A stretch of DNA of 64,000 nucleotides from Actinophytocola sp036378875 (GCF_036378875.1 NZ_DASUVO010000003.1:62001-126000), one strand, 5' to 3'. Shown: positions 17,740-25,884, counted from the stretch's first letter. Numbers and translations are program-made. The notes: generated by a model not told the origin, from the letters alone.

Positions 17740-18735
17740 TCAGCGTGACAGCACGCGCCGCACCATGGCATGAACCCGTGCCAGCCACGCGCGCACCGTG
17801 GCGGCCGGGTCGTCCCGTCCTCTGACCGGCAGGACGAACCAGGAGGCGGCGGCCCCGATCAGGCCGCCGAGGACCACGCCGCCGAGGCGGGTCAGTAGCA
17901 GGCTCGTCCCCGCCTCGCCGAAGTAGCCGTACAGGAACGCGAGTGCGGCCGTGACGCAGCCGGCCCAGTAGGCGTAGCTGACCGGGCGCAGCCAGATGCC
18001 CGCGGCCAGCAGGACGAAGATCGCCACGACCTGCCACGGGTTCGCGGGGGTGAGCAGTCCGGTGAGCACGGTCGCGACGCCTGTGCCCGCCGCGGCGCCT
18101 GCCACCCGCAGCATGCCCTTGCGCAGCACGTCCCCGCGACCACGGTTCGCGCTGCACACGACGAACGCCGTGAGCACCACCCAGGACCAGTGGGTGCCGA
18201 ACACCACGTGGCCGGCCGCGAACGACGCCGCCAGCGCGACCCCCATCTGCACGGCCATGCGCGTGCTGATCCGCGGGGAGCTGGCCCGGGGCTCGGGTGG
18301 CCGCCTCCGCACGAGCACCGAAGCCCAGGCGTATGCGATCACGGCGACCACGGCCGTCCACAGGACCGGGCTGCGGCCGGGCACCGCCGGGAGGATCAGC
18401 GTGGCGAGCAGCGGTGCCGTGGCGAGCGCGCCGGCCGTGGTGAACCGCGGTCCCCAGCGGCGTATCCAGATGGTCGCGCTGACCGCGAGTACGAACAGCG
18501 CGCTGCCGAGGACACCGGGCAGCAGCATGCCGATCCCGCTCGCGCCCACCGTGACCACCGGGAACAGCACGAGGCCGATCGCGCGGTCGGTCAGGTCGGC
18601 GCGCCGGAGTGGGCGGGCCAGCGTCACCGCGAGGACCACCGCCAGCACGACGGCGTCGACCCGGAGGTGGGCGAGGTGTTCGAGCCAGAGCACCGAGAAG
18701 TAGCTGGCCAGCGTTGCCGTCATGGTCATCAGCAC
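17740..18735 (-). CDS. FUSC-family (aromatic acid exporter-like) membrane protein
   Basis: A 331-residue integral membrane protein with about ten helices in two blocks, each ending in the family pattern: GVALAASFAAGHVVFGTHWSWVVLTAFVVCSANRGRGDVLRKGMLRVAGAAAGTGVA carries the FUSC signature (W-W-V-LTA... G......R..GT..G). FUSC proteins are linked to efflux of aromatic acids. The start is GTG at 18735, supported by TAGTAT (18747-18742) exactly 6 nt upstream. It is divergent from a MarR regulator with only 29 bp between, so regulation by that MarR is likely. The stop lies next to the att repeat of the tRNA-Arg element. Confidence 0.85.
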   Translation of the reverse strand: MLMTMTATLASYFSVLWLEHLAHLRVDAVVLAVVLAVTLARPLRRADLTDRAIGLVLFPVVTVGASGIGMLLPGVLGSALFVLAVSATIWIRRWGPRFTTAGALATAPLLATLILPAVPGRSPVLWTAVVAVIAYAWASVLVRRRPPEPRASSPRISTRMAVQMGVALAASFAAGHVVFGTHWSWVVLTAFVVCSANRGRGDVLRKGMLRVAGAAAGTGVATVLTGLLTPANPWQVVAIFVLLAAGIWLRPVSYAYWAGCVTAALAFLYGYFGEAGTSLLLTRLGGVVLGGLIGAAASWFVLPVRGRDDPAATVRAWLARVHAMVRRVLSR

Positions 18736-18741
18736 ACCAAG

Positions 18742-18763
18742 ATACTAAGTGATAGCGTACTAA
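18742..18763. promoter_or_regulatory. Divergent leaderless promoters of the FUSC gene and marR
   Basis: Minus-strand -10 TAGTAT (18747-18742) lies 6 nt before the FUSC GTG; plus-strand -10 TAGCGT (18753-18758) lies 6 nt before the marR ATG. The hexamer TACTAA is directly repeated at 18743-18748 and 18758-18763. An AT-rich island in GC-rich DNA; a MarR dimer bound here would cover both promoters (inference). Confidence 0.6.
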
Positions 18764-18764
18764 T

Positions 18765-19190
18765 ATGACCCCGGAGCAGCGGCGGGCGGTGGCCGAAGAG
18801 ACCCGTGGCGCCGTGACCAGGCTGGCCCGGCGGCTGCGGGCTGAGCGGCCGCCGGACGCCCTGAGCAACAACAAGATCGGCGTGCTTGGCCACCTGTACC
18901 GGTGCGGGCCGAGCAGCCCTGGCGAGATCACGGCCGCCGAGCGGCAGCAACCGCAGTCGCTCACGCGGGTGTTCGCCGAGTTGGTGGCGGCGGGACTGGT
19001 GCGGCGCACGCCCAACACGGCCGACCGGCGTGGCGCGGTGCTGGAGCTGACGACCGAGGGCACGGACGCGCTGCGCCGGGACATGGCCCACCGCGACGCG
19101 TGGCTCGCCGCCGCGTTCGACGACCTCACAGACCGGGAGATACATGTGCTGAGCACAGCCGCCGACCTCATGGACCGGTTGGCGCGATGA
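18765..19190 (+). CDS. MarR-family regulator
   Basis: A 141-residue winged-helix regulator. The DNA-binding core is SPGEITAAERQQPQSLTRVFAELVAAGLVRRTPNTADRRGAVLELTTEGTDALRRD (about residues 48-103), with the wing residues DRRG typical of MarR. Dimer helices flank it on both sides. A -10 box TAGCGT ends 6 nt before the ATG. The stop overlaps the next gene start (ATGA), so marR is coupled to a GH13 enzyme on one side and divergent from an exporter-like gene on the other. The ligand is unknown, perhaps a phenolic compound given the FUSC neighbour. Confidence 0.9.
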   Translation: MTPEQRRAVAEETRGAVTRLARRLRAERPPDALSNNKIGVLGHLYRCGPSSPGEITAAERQQPQSLTRVFAELVAAGLVRRTPNTADRRGAVLELTTEGTDALRRDMAHRDAWLAAAFDDLTDREIHVLSTAADLMDRLAR

Positions 19191-20452
19191 GCGAACCGGA
19201 CTGGGTTCGCCACGCCATCTGGTGGCACGTCTACCCGTTGGGCTTCCTCGGCGCGGAGCCGCACGCACAACCGGACGTCGTGCACCGTCTCCCCCGGCTG
19301 AGGGACTGGCTGGACTACGCGGTCCGGCTCGGTGTCTCCGGGCTCGCCCTCGGGCCCGTCTTCGCGGCCGAGACCCACGGCTACGACACGGTGGACCACT
19401 ACCGCATCGACCCGCGGCTCGGGGACGCCGCCGACTTCGCCGACCTGCTCGACGCCGCACACGAACGCGGCATGAAAGTGTTGCTGGACGGCGTGTTCAA
19501 CCACGTCGGACGCTCGTTCGCCCGCACGGACTGGTTCTCCGGGGCCACGTTCGAGGGACACGAGCATCTGGCGGCGCTCGACCACGACTCCCCGGCCGTG
19601 CGTGACTACGTCACCGACGTCATGTGCCACTGGCTCGACGCCGGCGCGGACGGTTGGCGGCTCGACGCGGCATACGCGATGCCCCGGCCGTTCCTGGCCG
19701 ACGTGCTCGGCCGCGTGCGGCGCCGGCACCCGGAGGCGTATCTCGTCGGCGAGGTCATCCACGGCGACTACCCGGCCATCGTCGCCGAGACCGGGATGCA
19801 CGCGGTCACGCAGTACGAGCTGTGGAAGGCGATCTGGAGCTCACTCAACGACCACAACCTGTTCGAGCTGGCGTGGGCGTTGAAGCGGCACACCGCGTGC
19901 CTGGAGTCGTTCGTGCCGCTGACGTTCACCGGCAACCACGACGTCACCCGCATCGCGAGCCGGCTCACCGACGAGCGCCTGCTGCCCCACGCGCTGGCCG
20001 TGCTGTTCACCGTCGGCGGCACGCCTGCGGTCTACTACGGCGACGAGCAGGCTTTCCGTGGTGTCAAAGAGGAACGTGCCGGTGGGGACGACGCGGTGCG
20101 GCCCGAGTTCCCGCCGACGCCGGACGACCTCGCGCCATGGGGTGCGCCGACGTTTCGCCTGCACCAGGACCTGATCGGCCTGCGCCGGCGCCACCCGTGG
20201 CTGCACCGGGCCGGCACCACGGCGCGCGAGGTGACCAACACCGCGGCCGTCCTCGACACCACCGACGGCACACACCGGCTGCTGACGGTGCTCAACCTCG
20301 CCGAGACACCGACGACCGTCCACACCGGACAATCGGAGGTGCTGCTCGGCGAGGTCGGGCAGCACGGCGAGGACGCCGTCGTGCCCGGCTTCGGTTGGGC
20401 GGTGCTCAGCGTTCCGTCAGCACCCCGTCCGCCAGGTCCAGCCGGCGGGTGA
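19187..20452 (+). CDS. GH13 alpha-amylase-family glycosidase
   Basis: A 421-residue cytoplasmic (alpha/beta)8-barrel enzyme acting on alpha-glucosidic bonds. The four GH13 regions are intact: DGVFNHVG, GWRLDAAYAM with nucleophile D160, LVGEVIHGD with acid/base E189, and FTGNHDVTR with the transition-state D252. WHVYPLGFLG near the N-terminus and GTPAVYYGDEQAF near the end of the barrel are further family marks. No signal peptide, so it acts on internal sugars such as maltooligosaccharides or trehalose-related substrates. ATG at 19187 overlaps the marR stop. Its 3' end overlaps the convergent ABC-F gene by 47 nt. Exact specificity cannot be read here. Confidence 0.9.
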   Translation: MSEPDWVRHAIWWHVYPLGFLGAEPHAQPDVVHRLPRLRDWLDYAVRLGVSGLALGPVFAAETHGYDTVDHYRIDPRLGDAADFADLLDAAHERGMKVLLDGVFNHVGRSFARTDWFSGATFEGHEHLAALDHDSPAVRDYVTDVMCHWLDAGADGWRLDAAYAMPRPFLADVLGRVRRRHPEAYLVGEVIHGDYPAIVAETGMHAVTQYELWKAIWSSLNDHNLFELAWALKRHTACLESFVPLTFTGNHDVTRIASRLTDERLLPHALAVLFTVGGTPAVYYGDEQAFRGVKEERAGGDDAVRPEFPPTPDDLAPWGAPTFRLHQDLIGLRRRHPWLHRAGTTAREVTNTAAVLDTTDGTHRLLTVLNLAETPTTVHTGQSEVLLGEVGQHGEDAVVPGFGWAVLSVPSAPRPPGPAGG

Positions 20453-22001
20453 TGCCGAGGTCGGCGAGGAACCGGTCGTCGTGGCTGACGACCACGAACG
20501 CGCCCTCGTAGGCGGTGAGCGCGCTCGTCAGCTGCTCGACACTCGCCAGGTCGAGGTTGTTCGTCGGTTCGTCGAGCAGCAGCAGGTGCGGCGCCGGCTC
20601 GGCCCGGAGCACACACAGCAGCGTCGCACGCAGCCGCTCGCCGCCCGACAGCACACCGACGGGAAGTTGGGCGCGTTCCTCGCGGAAGAGGAAGCGGGCC
20701 AACAGGTGCATGGTCTCGGTCGGGGTCAGCCGGGGCGCGAACGCACGCAGGTTCTCCAGCGTGCTGCGTTCCGGGTCGAGCAGGTCCAGCCGCTGCGACA
20801 GGTAGGCGACGCGGCCGTCCGCGCGGTTCATCAGGCCGCCGTCCGGTTCCAGGTCGCCGCTCATCGCGCGCAGCAGTGTCGACTTGCCCGTGCCGTTCGC
20901 GCCGGTGAGCGCGATTCGTTCCGGGCCGCGGACGATGAGGTTCACGCCATCGCCGGTGAACAGGTCACGCACGCGGATCCGCTCACCGTGGAAGACGGTT
21001 CGGCCCGCCGGCACGGTCGTGTCCGGCAGTGACAGCGAGAGCGTGTCGTCCTCGCGCAGTGCCTGGTCCGCGTCCGCGAGTCGGGCCTTGGCACCCTCCA
21101 ACCGTTGGGAGTGCATGTCGTTCGCCTTGCCGGCGGACTCCTGAGCACGCCGTTGCAGCCCGCCACGCACGATCCTCGGGATGTCGGTGTTGGTGCGGGC
21201 CGCGTTGCTCGCGCGTTTCTGCGCTCGTTCCCGCGCCTGCCGCAGCTCCCGCTTCTCGCGTTTGACCTCCTGTTCCGCGGCGCGGTGGTTCTTCTCGGCG
21301 ACCTCGCGGGCGGACTGCTTCGCGGCCTGGTACTCCGAGAAGTTCCCGCCGTGGAAGGAGATCTCGTCACCGCCCAGCTCGGCGATGCGGTCCATCCGGT
21401 CGAGCAGCACGCGGTCGTGGCTCACCAGGAGCAGGCAGCCGTTCCAGTCACCGAGCACGTCGTACAGCCGGTGCCTGGCGTCGCGATCGAGGTTGTTGGT
21501 CGGCTCGTCGAGCAGGAGGACGTCGGGTTGTTTCAGCAGCTGCGCGGCCAAGCCGAGCGAGACGACCTGACCGCCGGAGAGTGTGCCGATAGGACGGTCC
21601 AGCGCGACGTCACCGAGGCCAAGCCGATCGAGCTGTGCGCGGGCGCGTTCCTCGATGTCCCAGTCGTTTCCGACGACGGCGAAGTTCTCCTCGCTCGCGT
21701 CGCCGGTCTCGATGGCCGCCAGGGCGGCCACGATCGGGGCGATCTCCAGTACCTCGGCGACGGTCGGGGCACCGGTGAGCGGCAGGGTCTGTGGCAGGTA
21801 GCCGAGCACACCGTCGACGGAGATCGCGCCGCTGTCGGGTGCGTACTCGCCGGCGATCAGGCGCAGCAGGGTGCTCTTGCCGGCGCCGTTGGCGGCGACC
21901 ATGCCGGTGCGGCCGGCGCCGAAGGCGAAGGACAGGTCGGTGAACACCGGCGTGCCGTCCGGCCACGAGAAGGACAGGTTCGAGCAAACGATCTTGGACA
22001 T
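20406..22001 (-). CDS. ABC-F family ATPase, antibiotic-resistance/ribosome-protection type
   Basis: A 531-residue soluble twin-ATPase with no membrane domain. NBD1 has ANGAGKST near 40, LSGGQVVSLGLA near 143 and VLLLDEPTNNLD near 165; NBD2 has GANGTGKST near 365, LSGGERLRATLL near 450 and LLLLDEPTNNLD near 470. The inter-domain linker (about 220-315) is long and very basic (KREKRELRQARERAQKRASNAART), the part that reaches the peptidyl-transferase centre in ribosome-protecting ABC-F proteins. ATG 22001 (MSKIVC) is chosen because GGAGAG lies 8 nt upstream; an in-frame ATG at 22022 has no such site. A short leader ORF and a hairpin lie upstream, so induction by translation-targeting drugs is plausible. 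Drug specificity unknown. Confidence 0.9.
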   Translation of the reverse strand: MSKIVCSNLSFSWPDGTPVFTDLSFAFGAGRTGMVAANGAGKSTLLRLIAGEYAPDSGAISVDGVLGYLPQTLPLTGAPTVAEVLEIAPIVAALAAIETGDASEENFAVVGNDWDIEERARAQLDRLGLGDVALDRPIGTLSGGQVVSLGLAAQLLKQPDVLLLDEPTNNLDRDARHRLYDVLGDWNGCLLLVSHDRVLLDRMDRIAELGGDEISFHGGNFSEYQAAKQSAREVAEKNHRAAEQEVKREKRELRQARERAQKRASNAARTNTDIPRIVRGGLQRRAQESAGKANDMHSQRLEGAKARLADADQALREDDTLSLSLPDTTVPAGRTVFHGERIRVRDLFTGDGVNLIVRGPERIALTGANGTGKSTLLRAMSGDLEPDGGLMNRADGRVAYLSQRLDLLDPERSTLENLRAFAPRLTPTETMHLLARFLFREERAQLPVGVLSGGERLRATLLCVLRAEPAPHLLLLDEPTNNLDLASVEQLTSALTAYEGAFVVVSHDDRFLADLGITRRLDLADGVLTER

Positions 22002-22047
22002 GAGGAAGCTCTCCGTGCGCATGGCAGGAACGAGGGCATGACAAGGA

Positions 22048-22069
22048 AGCGGTGCGCGCGGGCACCGCT
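22048..22069 (-). promoter_or_regulatory. Hairpin in the ABC-F leader (possible attenuator)
   Basis: Perfect 8-bp stem AGCGGTGC/GCACCGCT with a 6-nt loop, located 13 nt after the leader-peptide stop and followed on the minus strand by TCCTTGTC. The run of T is weak, so it may act as an attenuator or only as a structural element. Confidence 0.5.
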
Positions 22070-22082
22070 CACCGATGCGGGC

Positions 22083-22115
22083 TCACCCGGAGATGTCGTC
22101 CTCGGACTGCGACAT
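22083..22115 (-). CDS. Putative 10-residue leader peptide upstream of the ABC-F gene
   Basis: ATG at 22115 opens the frame MSQSEDDISG then TGA. A strong ribosome site GGGGAGAGG lies 7 nt before the ATG, better than that of most real genes in this window, which is why it is listed. It precedes a stable hairpin and the ABC-F start 82 nt further on. A minus-strand TATCGT (22156-22151) could be the -10 box of the whole leader. Leader peptides with hairpins regulate several ABC-F resistance genes by ribosome stalling; that this one works so is inference. Confidence 0.5.
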   Translation of the reverse strand: MSQSEDDISG

Positions 22116-22163
22116 GGCGAAGCCTCTCCCCTTCGACGCGATCAACATCGACGATAGCAAGAG

Positions 22164-22757
22164 CTACTTCGGTTGCCACGCCTCACGGACCTCGGCGCAC
22201 GCCGCGGGCGCGCGATCGGCCAGCTCATCGACGAGCTCGGTCACAGCCGGCCGGAGCGCGGCCATGCGGGCCAGAACCCAGTTCCAGACCTCCTCGTCGA
22301 CGGCCTCGTCGTCCACTTCCTCGTCCTCTTCCTCGACCCACTCCTCGACCTCGTCGTCCTCATCGTCGTCGTCTTCGTCCTCGACCTGGTCGAGTCGCAC
22401 GCGCGCGGCGGGGGACAGTTCGGGGATCGGCGTGCCGGTCGGGACGTCCCCGAGGTACTCGGCCGACTCGGCCAGCGCTTCGAGACAGTCCTCGAGCACC
22501 TTGGTGGGCAACGGTTTCACCCGCAGCACGCGGATGAGCAAGCCGAACGCGTCGGGGCTCGCCGGCCAGACCGTGTACTGGTGCACGATCGCCGACTGGA
22601 AGTGGTAAGCGGCGCCTTCCTGCGCCTCCAGGTCGTCGCCGAGCAGCGCGGCCAGATGGCCAGGGGTGTCCCTGGCCCTGCCATAGGCGTGCGACCAGGA
22701 GGTCCACTCCGCCTCGCCGAGCGCGTCGATCTCCTGCCGCAGACTCTGTAATTCCAC
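22164..22757 (-). CDS. Uncharacterised acidic protein
   Basis: A 197-residue soluble protein that I do not recognise. The N-terminal 110 residues look globular and helical (LGEAEWTSWSHAYGRARDTPGHLAALLGDD; AYHFQSAIVHQYTVWPAS). Residues about 120-155 are almost entirely Asp/Glu (VEDEDDDDEDDEVEEWVEEEDEE region), then a helical tail. Related actinomycete proteins with HEAT-like helices and a query about immunity functions come to mind, but nothing here proves that. Start is GTG at 22757; TAACCT on the minus strand lies 8 nt upstream. It ends just upstream of the ABC-F leader, 49 nt from the leader ORF, so any promoter for that leader overlaps its 3' end. Confidence 0.7.
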   Translation of the reverse strand: MELQSLRQEIDALGEAEWTSWSHAYGRARDTPGHLAALLGDDLEAQEGAAYHFQSAIVHQYTVWPASPDAFGLLIRVLRVKPLPTKVLEDCLEALAESAEYLGDVPTGTPIPELSPAARVRLDQVEDEDDDDEDDEVEEWVEEEDEEVDDEAVDEEVWNWVLARMAALRPAVTELVDELADRAPAACAEVREAWQPK

Positions 22758-22768
22758 GGCGCGAAAGG

Positions 22769-23419
22769 TTAGCCCTCGCGGAGCGCCGCCAGTGGGCCAA
22801 CGTACATCTGGTTCTTGATGGCGGCGAGGGTCTGCGGGTTCTTGCCGACGAGCCCGCCCGCACGCGCCAGCGCCCGCGTGCGGACCTCCGCCTCCGGCAC
22901 CGCCTCGTCGACCAGCCCGGCCGCCGCGGCGTCGGTGCCGCCGAAACGCCGGCCCGTGGTCATGGCCTCCAGCGCGGCGGCCGGGGGAAGCTTGGCCTGG
23001 ATCAACGCGGCCATGCCCGGCGTGAACGGGATGTTGATGTCCACCTCGGGCAGGCAGAAGAAGCCGCGGTCGGCGCGCATCACGCGGAAGTCGTGCGCGA
23101 GCGCCAACATGGCGCCCGCGGCGAACGCGTGCCCGGGTAACGCGGCGATGGTCGGCACACCGAAGGCCAGCACCCGCGCGAGCAGGCCCTGCACCTTCGC
23201 CACGTAGTCCTGCAGCTGGTCACCGTGCTGCCCGAGCCAGTCGAGGTCGAGGCCGTTCGAGTAGATCTTGCTGCTCGCGGTGGTGACGAGCGGCGCCGGT
23301 GTCCGCTCGACCTCGTCGAGCGCGGTGTTCATCGCGGCGAGCCAGTCCGGGGTGAACCGGTTCTCCCCGTCGCCGAGGTCGAGCACGTAGACGTCGCCCT
23401 CGCGTGTGAGTGTCGGCAT
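22769..23419 (-). CDS. Enoyl-CoA hydratase/isomerase family protein
   Basis: A 216-residue crotonase-fold protein. The CoA/oxyanion segment is APLVTTASSKIYSNGLDLDWL (about residues 38-58) and the second oxyanion part PTIAALPGHAFAAGAMLALAHDFRVM (about 88-113), then LPEVDINIPFTPGM. The family commonly has 250-280 residues, so this is a short member close to delta3-delta2-enoyl-CoA isomerases. ATG at 23419 is chosen over a longer open frame because TATCGT lies 7 nt upstream, predicting a leaderless message. It is divergent from surE (64 bp). The uncharacterised acidic gene follows 11 nt downstream and may share the transcript. Probably fatty-acid or amino-acid CoA-ester metabolism. Confidence 0.88.
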   Translation of the reverse strand: MPTLTREGDVYVLDLGDGENRFTPDWLAAMNTALDEVERTPAPLVTTASSKIYSNGLDLDWLGQHGDQLQDYVAKVQGLLARVLAFGVPTIAALPGHAFAAGAMLALAHDFRVMRADRGFFCLPEVDINIPFTPGMAALIQAKLPPAAALEAMTTGRRFGGTDAAAAGLVDEAVPEAEVRTRALARAGGLVGKNPQTLAAIKNQMYVGPLAALREG

Positions 23420-23483
23420 GCGGCCAACGATACTGGCCAGTAACAACGGAGTAACCCCCGCTCCGGGCGGGTATGCGGAAGGC

Positions 23484-24242
23484 ATGGTCCCCCGGGTACT
23501 CGTGACGAACGACGATGGCATCGACTCCCCCGGACTGGCGGCACTCGCCCGCTGCGCGCTCGATCTCGGCTGGCCAACGGTCGTGGCGGCGCCTGCAGAC
23601 GAGGCGAGCGGCACCGGCGCCGGGCTGACCGCGGCGAAGGACCACCGGCGGATCGCCGTCGAGCACCGAAGACTGCCAGGCCTACCGGACGTCGACGCCT
23701 ACGCGGTCGCCGCCCATCCGGGCCTGATCGCGCTGGCCGCGTGCCATGGCGGTTTCGGGGAACGGCCCGACCTGGTGCTGTCCGGGGTGAACCGGGGCGG
23801 CAACGTGGGGCGGGCCGTGCTGCACTCCGGCACGGTCGGTGCCGCGCTGACCGCGGGCATCAACGGCGCCCGCGCGGTCGCCGTGTCCCTGGACGTCGCG
23901 TTCGGCGAACCCGAGCCGCACTGGGACGCGGCGGCGAACGCGGCGAGTGACCTGATGCGGCTGGCGGCGGCGAGCGATCCCGGCACGGTGCTCAACGTGA
24001 ACGTGCCGGACGTGCCAGCCGGGCGGACCGGTCCCGTGCGGTGGGCCCGGCTCGCCACGTACGGGCGGGTGCGGAGCACGGTGTCGGAGCTGGTGGACGG
24101 CGTGTTCGAGGTGGCGACGGTGGAGGTGAGCGGCGAGCTCGAACCCGGCACGGACGCCGCTCTGCTCGCCGACGGGCACGTCACGGTGACGCCGCTGTGC
24201 TCAGTACACGAGAACGAGGACCTGTTGAACCAGCCGCACTAG
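23484..24242 (+). CDS. surE: 5'/3'-nucleotidase SurE
   Basis: A 252-residue cytoplasmic metal-dependent phosphatase of nucleoside monophosphates. The N-terminal metal motif VLVTNDDGIDSPGL (D9, D10 of the chosen start), the SGVNRGGNVGRAVLHSGTVGAA block (about residues 97-118) and SLDVAF follow the SurE order; length matches the family. ATG at 23484 is preceded by CGGAAGG about 5 nt upstream; the frame is open 26 codons further but that part is not SurE-like. Its stop overlaps the convergent MerR gene by 4 nt. Confidence 0.92.
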   Translation: MVPRVLVTNDDGIDSPGLAALARCALDLGWPTVVAAPADEASGTGAGLTAAKDHRRIAVEHRRLPGLPDVDAYAVAAHPGLIALAACHGGFGERPDLVLSGVNRGGNVGRAVLHSGTVGAALTAGINGARAVAVSLDVAFGEPEPHWDAAANAASDLMRLAAASDPGTVLNVNVPDVPAGRTGPVRWARLATYGRVRSTVSELVDGVFEVATVEVSGELEPGTDAALLADGHVTVTPLCSVHENEDLLNQPH

Positions 24243-25138
24243 CGACCCACGGACGTCTCCAGCGCGTCGAGCAGCCAGCCGTGCCAGGTGCCGACCGTGG
24301 CCGCCTCGCCGGTGACCGTGCCGACGAGAGCCCAGTACCGACGCATCCTCGGGTCACGGTCGGGCGCGCTGTAGGCGAACAGCTCGCGGCGGAACGCCGG
24401 GGTGTCGCGGCGACCGCGGACGGACGCGTGCACGTCGACGAACTGGTCCAGCTCGGTCCCGGGTGTGGGTGTCCGGCCCGCCGCGACCAGTGGCACGACC
24501 CGCTCGCACGCCGCGCCGACCCCGGTGAGCAGGGCCGTCTCGTCGAGGTGCCGGTTCGCGTTGGCCCGCTCGGCGAACGGAGCGAGCAGCGCGCCGGTCA
24601 GCGTGACCATCTCGGCGTACGCGACGACCTGTTCGGGAGTGGGATCGGCTGGCGGTTCCGGCACGTTCATGGCGACAAAGGCGTGAAACAGCTCGCGAGG
24701 GAACGGCTCGGCGAAGAACCGGCGCCAGAACGCGACCAGCTCACCGTGGGCGGCCCGACCGTCGTGGGCGGCGGACAGCAGCGCGAGCCTGGCCGCGCGA
24801 CCGGCAGGGCCGGCCTGCTCGACGGCCCGCAGCGCCGCCCGACGCCAGCCGAGCACGGCCAGCTCGGCGTCCACGGTGGCCCGCTCCTCCGCCACGACCT
24901 CGTCGAGTGCGCGCCGGCCGGTGAGCACGTCGGTGATCGCGGGGAGGCCGAGACCGAGTGCCCGCAGGCGGCGGACGAGCGTGAGCCGGTCGGTGGCGCT
25001 CTGGTCGAACCGGCGGTGGCCGCCCGCGCTGCGGCGGGTTTCCAGGATGCCCTCGTCGCAGTAGAAGCGGATCGTACGCACGGGCACGCCGGTCAACCGC
25101 GACAGGTCGCCGATGCCGAGTGTTGTGTCCTCGGTCAC
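24239..25138 (-). CDS. MerR-family regulator
   Basis: A 299-residue one-component regulator. Residues about 8-75 are the MerR winged helix (LGIGDLSRLTGVPVRTIRFYCDEGILETRRSAGGHRRFDQSATDRL) followed by the dimerisation helix (RRLRALGLGLPAITDVLTGRRALDEVVAEERATV). The C-terminal 180 residues are an unassigned all-helical sensor domain, larger than in metal-sensing MerR proteins, so it probably senses an organic molecule. Start: GTG at 25138 fits GGAGG 11 nt upstream; in-frame GTGs at 25150 and 25156 are possible. It is divergent from a mycothiol-dependent isomerase-like gene with an inverted repeat between them. It probably twists and activates that promoter (inference). Confidence 0.85.
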   Translation of the reverse strand: MTEDTTLGIGDLSRLTGVPVRTIRFYCDEGILETRRSAGGHRRFDQSATDRLTLVRRLRALGLGLPAITDVLTGRRALDEVVAEERATVDAELAVLGWRRAALRAVEQAGPAGRAARLALLSAAHDGRAAHGELVAFWRRFFAEPFPRELFHAFVAMNVPEPPADPTPEQVVAYAEMVTLTGALLAPFAERANANRHLDETALLTGVGAACERVVPLVAAGRTPTPGTELDQFVDVHASVRGRRDTPAFRRELFAYSAPDRDPRMRRYWALVGTVTGEAATVGTWHGWLLDALETSVGR

Positions 25139-25150
25139 ACTCGCTGGCAC

Positions 25151-25178
25151 CTCCACCTGACTGGAGTTCCTACCGTAC
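25151..25178. promoter_or_regulatory. MerR operator and overlapping divergent -10 boxes
   Basis: Inverted repeat CTCCA (25151-25155)/TGGAG (25162-25166) upstream of CTACCGTACGG, where TACCGT (25171-25176, plus strand, 6 nt before the 25183 ATG) and TACGGT (25178-25173, minus strand) overlap. One regulator bound here would affect both genes. Confidence 0.55.
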
Positions 25179-25182
25179 GGCC

Positions 25183-25884
25183 ATGGAACTACGAGCACAG
25201 ACTGGCACGTTCGCCGAGGTCGTGGCCGGTCTCGAACCGGACGAGAAGGTACCGACCTGCCCGGAGTGGCTGCTGCGGGACCTCGTCGGACACATTGGCC
25301 AGGCGCCGCGCTGGGTGGCGGGCAACCTGCGGTCCGGTGCGCCGGCGCCCGTGCCGGACCCTCGGGATGCCGAACCGGGGCCGCGGGCCGGGTGGACCGA
25401 CTGGCTGTTGGCCGGCGCGGACGAGTTGCTCGACGCGGTCGCGGAGGTGGGGGCGGACACCACGGTGTGGACGATCGTGGGGCCACGCCCGGCGCGCTGG
25501 TGGGTCCGCCGCCTGCTCGCGGACCTGGTCGTGCACACGGCGGACGCGGCGTTCACGGCGGACGTGCCGTATCCCGTGTCAGCCGAACGAGCCGCCGACA
25601 CGATCAGCGAAGGGCTGGAACTGCTGGCCACCCCGGGGCTCGCGAGCTTTCCCGGCGACCGGGAAGGCACGATCGCGCTGCGACCGTCCACTGGGGACGG
25701 CTGGCTGATCACCCGAACCACGGCGGGACACGCGTGGTCGCAGGGTGCCGCGGCGGCGGACGTGACGCTGCGGGGGTCCACTCAGGACCTGTTGCTCGTG
25801 CTCATGCGGCGGATTCCGCTCGATCAGGTGACCGTGACCGGTGACCGCGCGCTGGCCGCCGAACTGCTGACCTACTCCGTCTGA
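25183..25884 (+). CDS. Mycothiol-dependent maleylpyruvate isomerase-like protein
   Basis: A 233-residue DinB-fold enzyme of the MDMPI family. The N-terminal metal-binding helix bundle contains VPTCPEWLLRDLVGHIGQAPRWV (His near residue 37) and RLLADLVVHTADAAFTAD (His near 121), the typical metal ligands; the C-terminal half has the small MDMPI-C domain (VTLRGSTQDLLLVLMRRI). Such proteins use mycothiol as cofactor in actinobacteria; the substrate here is unknown. ATG at 25183 lies 6 nt after TACCGT. Its last 13 nt overlap the convergent cutC gene. Regulation by the divergent MerR is likely. Confidence 0.85.
   Translation: MELRAQTGTFAEVVAGLEPDEKVPTCPEWLLRDLVGHIGQAPRWVAGNLRSGAPAPVPDPRDAEPGPRAGWTDWLLAGADELLDAVAEVGADTTVWTIVGPRPARWWVRRLLADLVVHTADAAFTADVPYPVSAERAADTISEGLELLATPGLASFPGDREGTIALRPSTGDGWLITRTTAGHAWSQGAAAADVTLRGSTQDLLLVLMRRIPLDQVTVTGDRALAAELLTYSV

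Noticed and set aside
17052..17771. 239-codon minus-strand frame covering the tRNA-linked element
   Set aside because: Only its first 35 codons look protein-like; the rest is antisense to the coiled-coil gene and low in family character. Kept only as a fragment.
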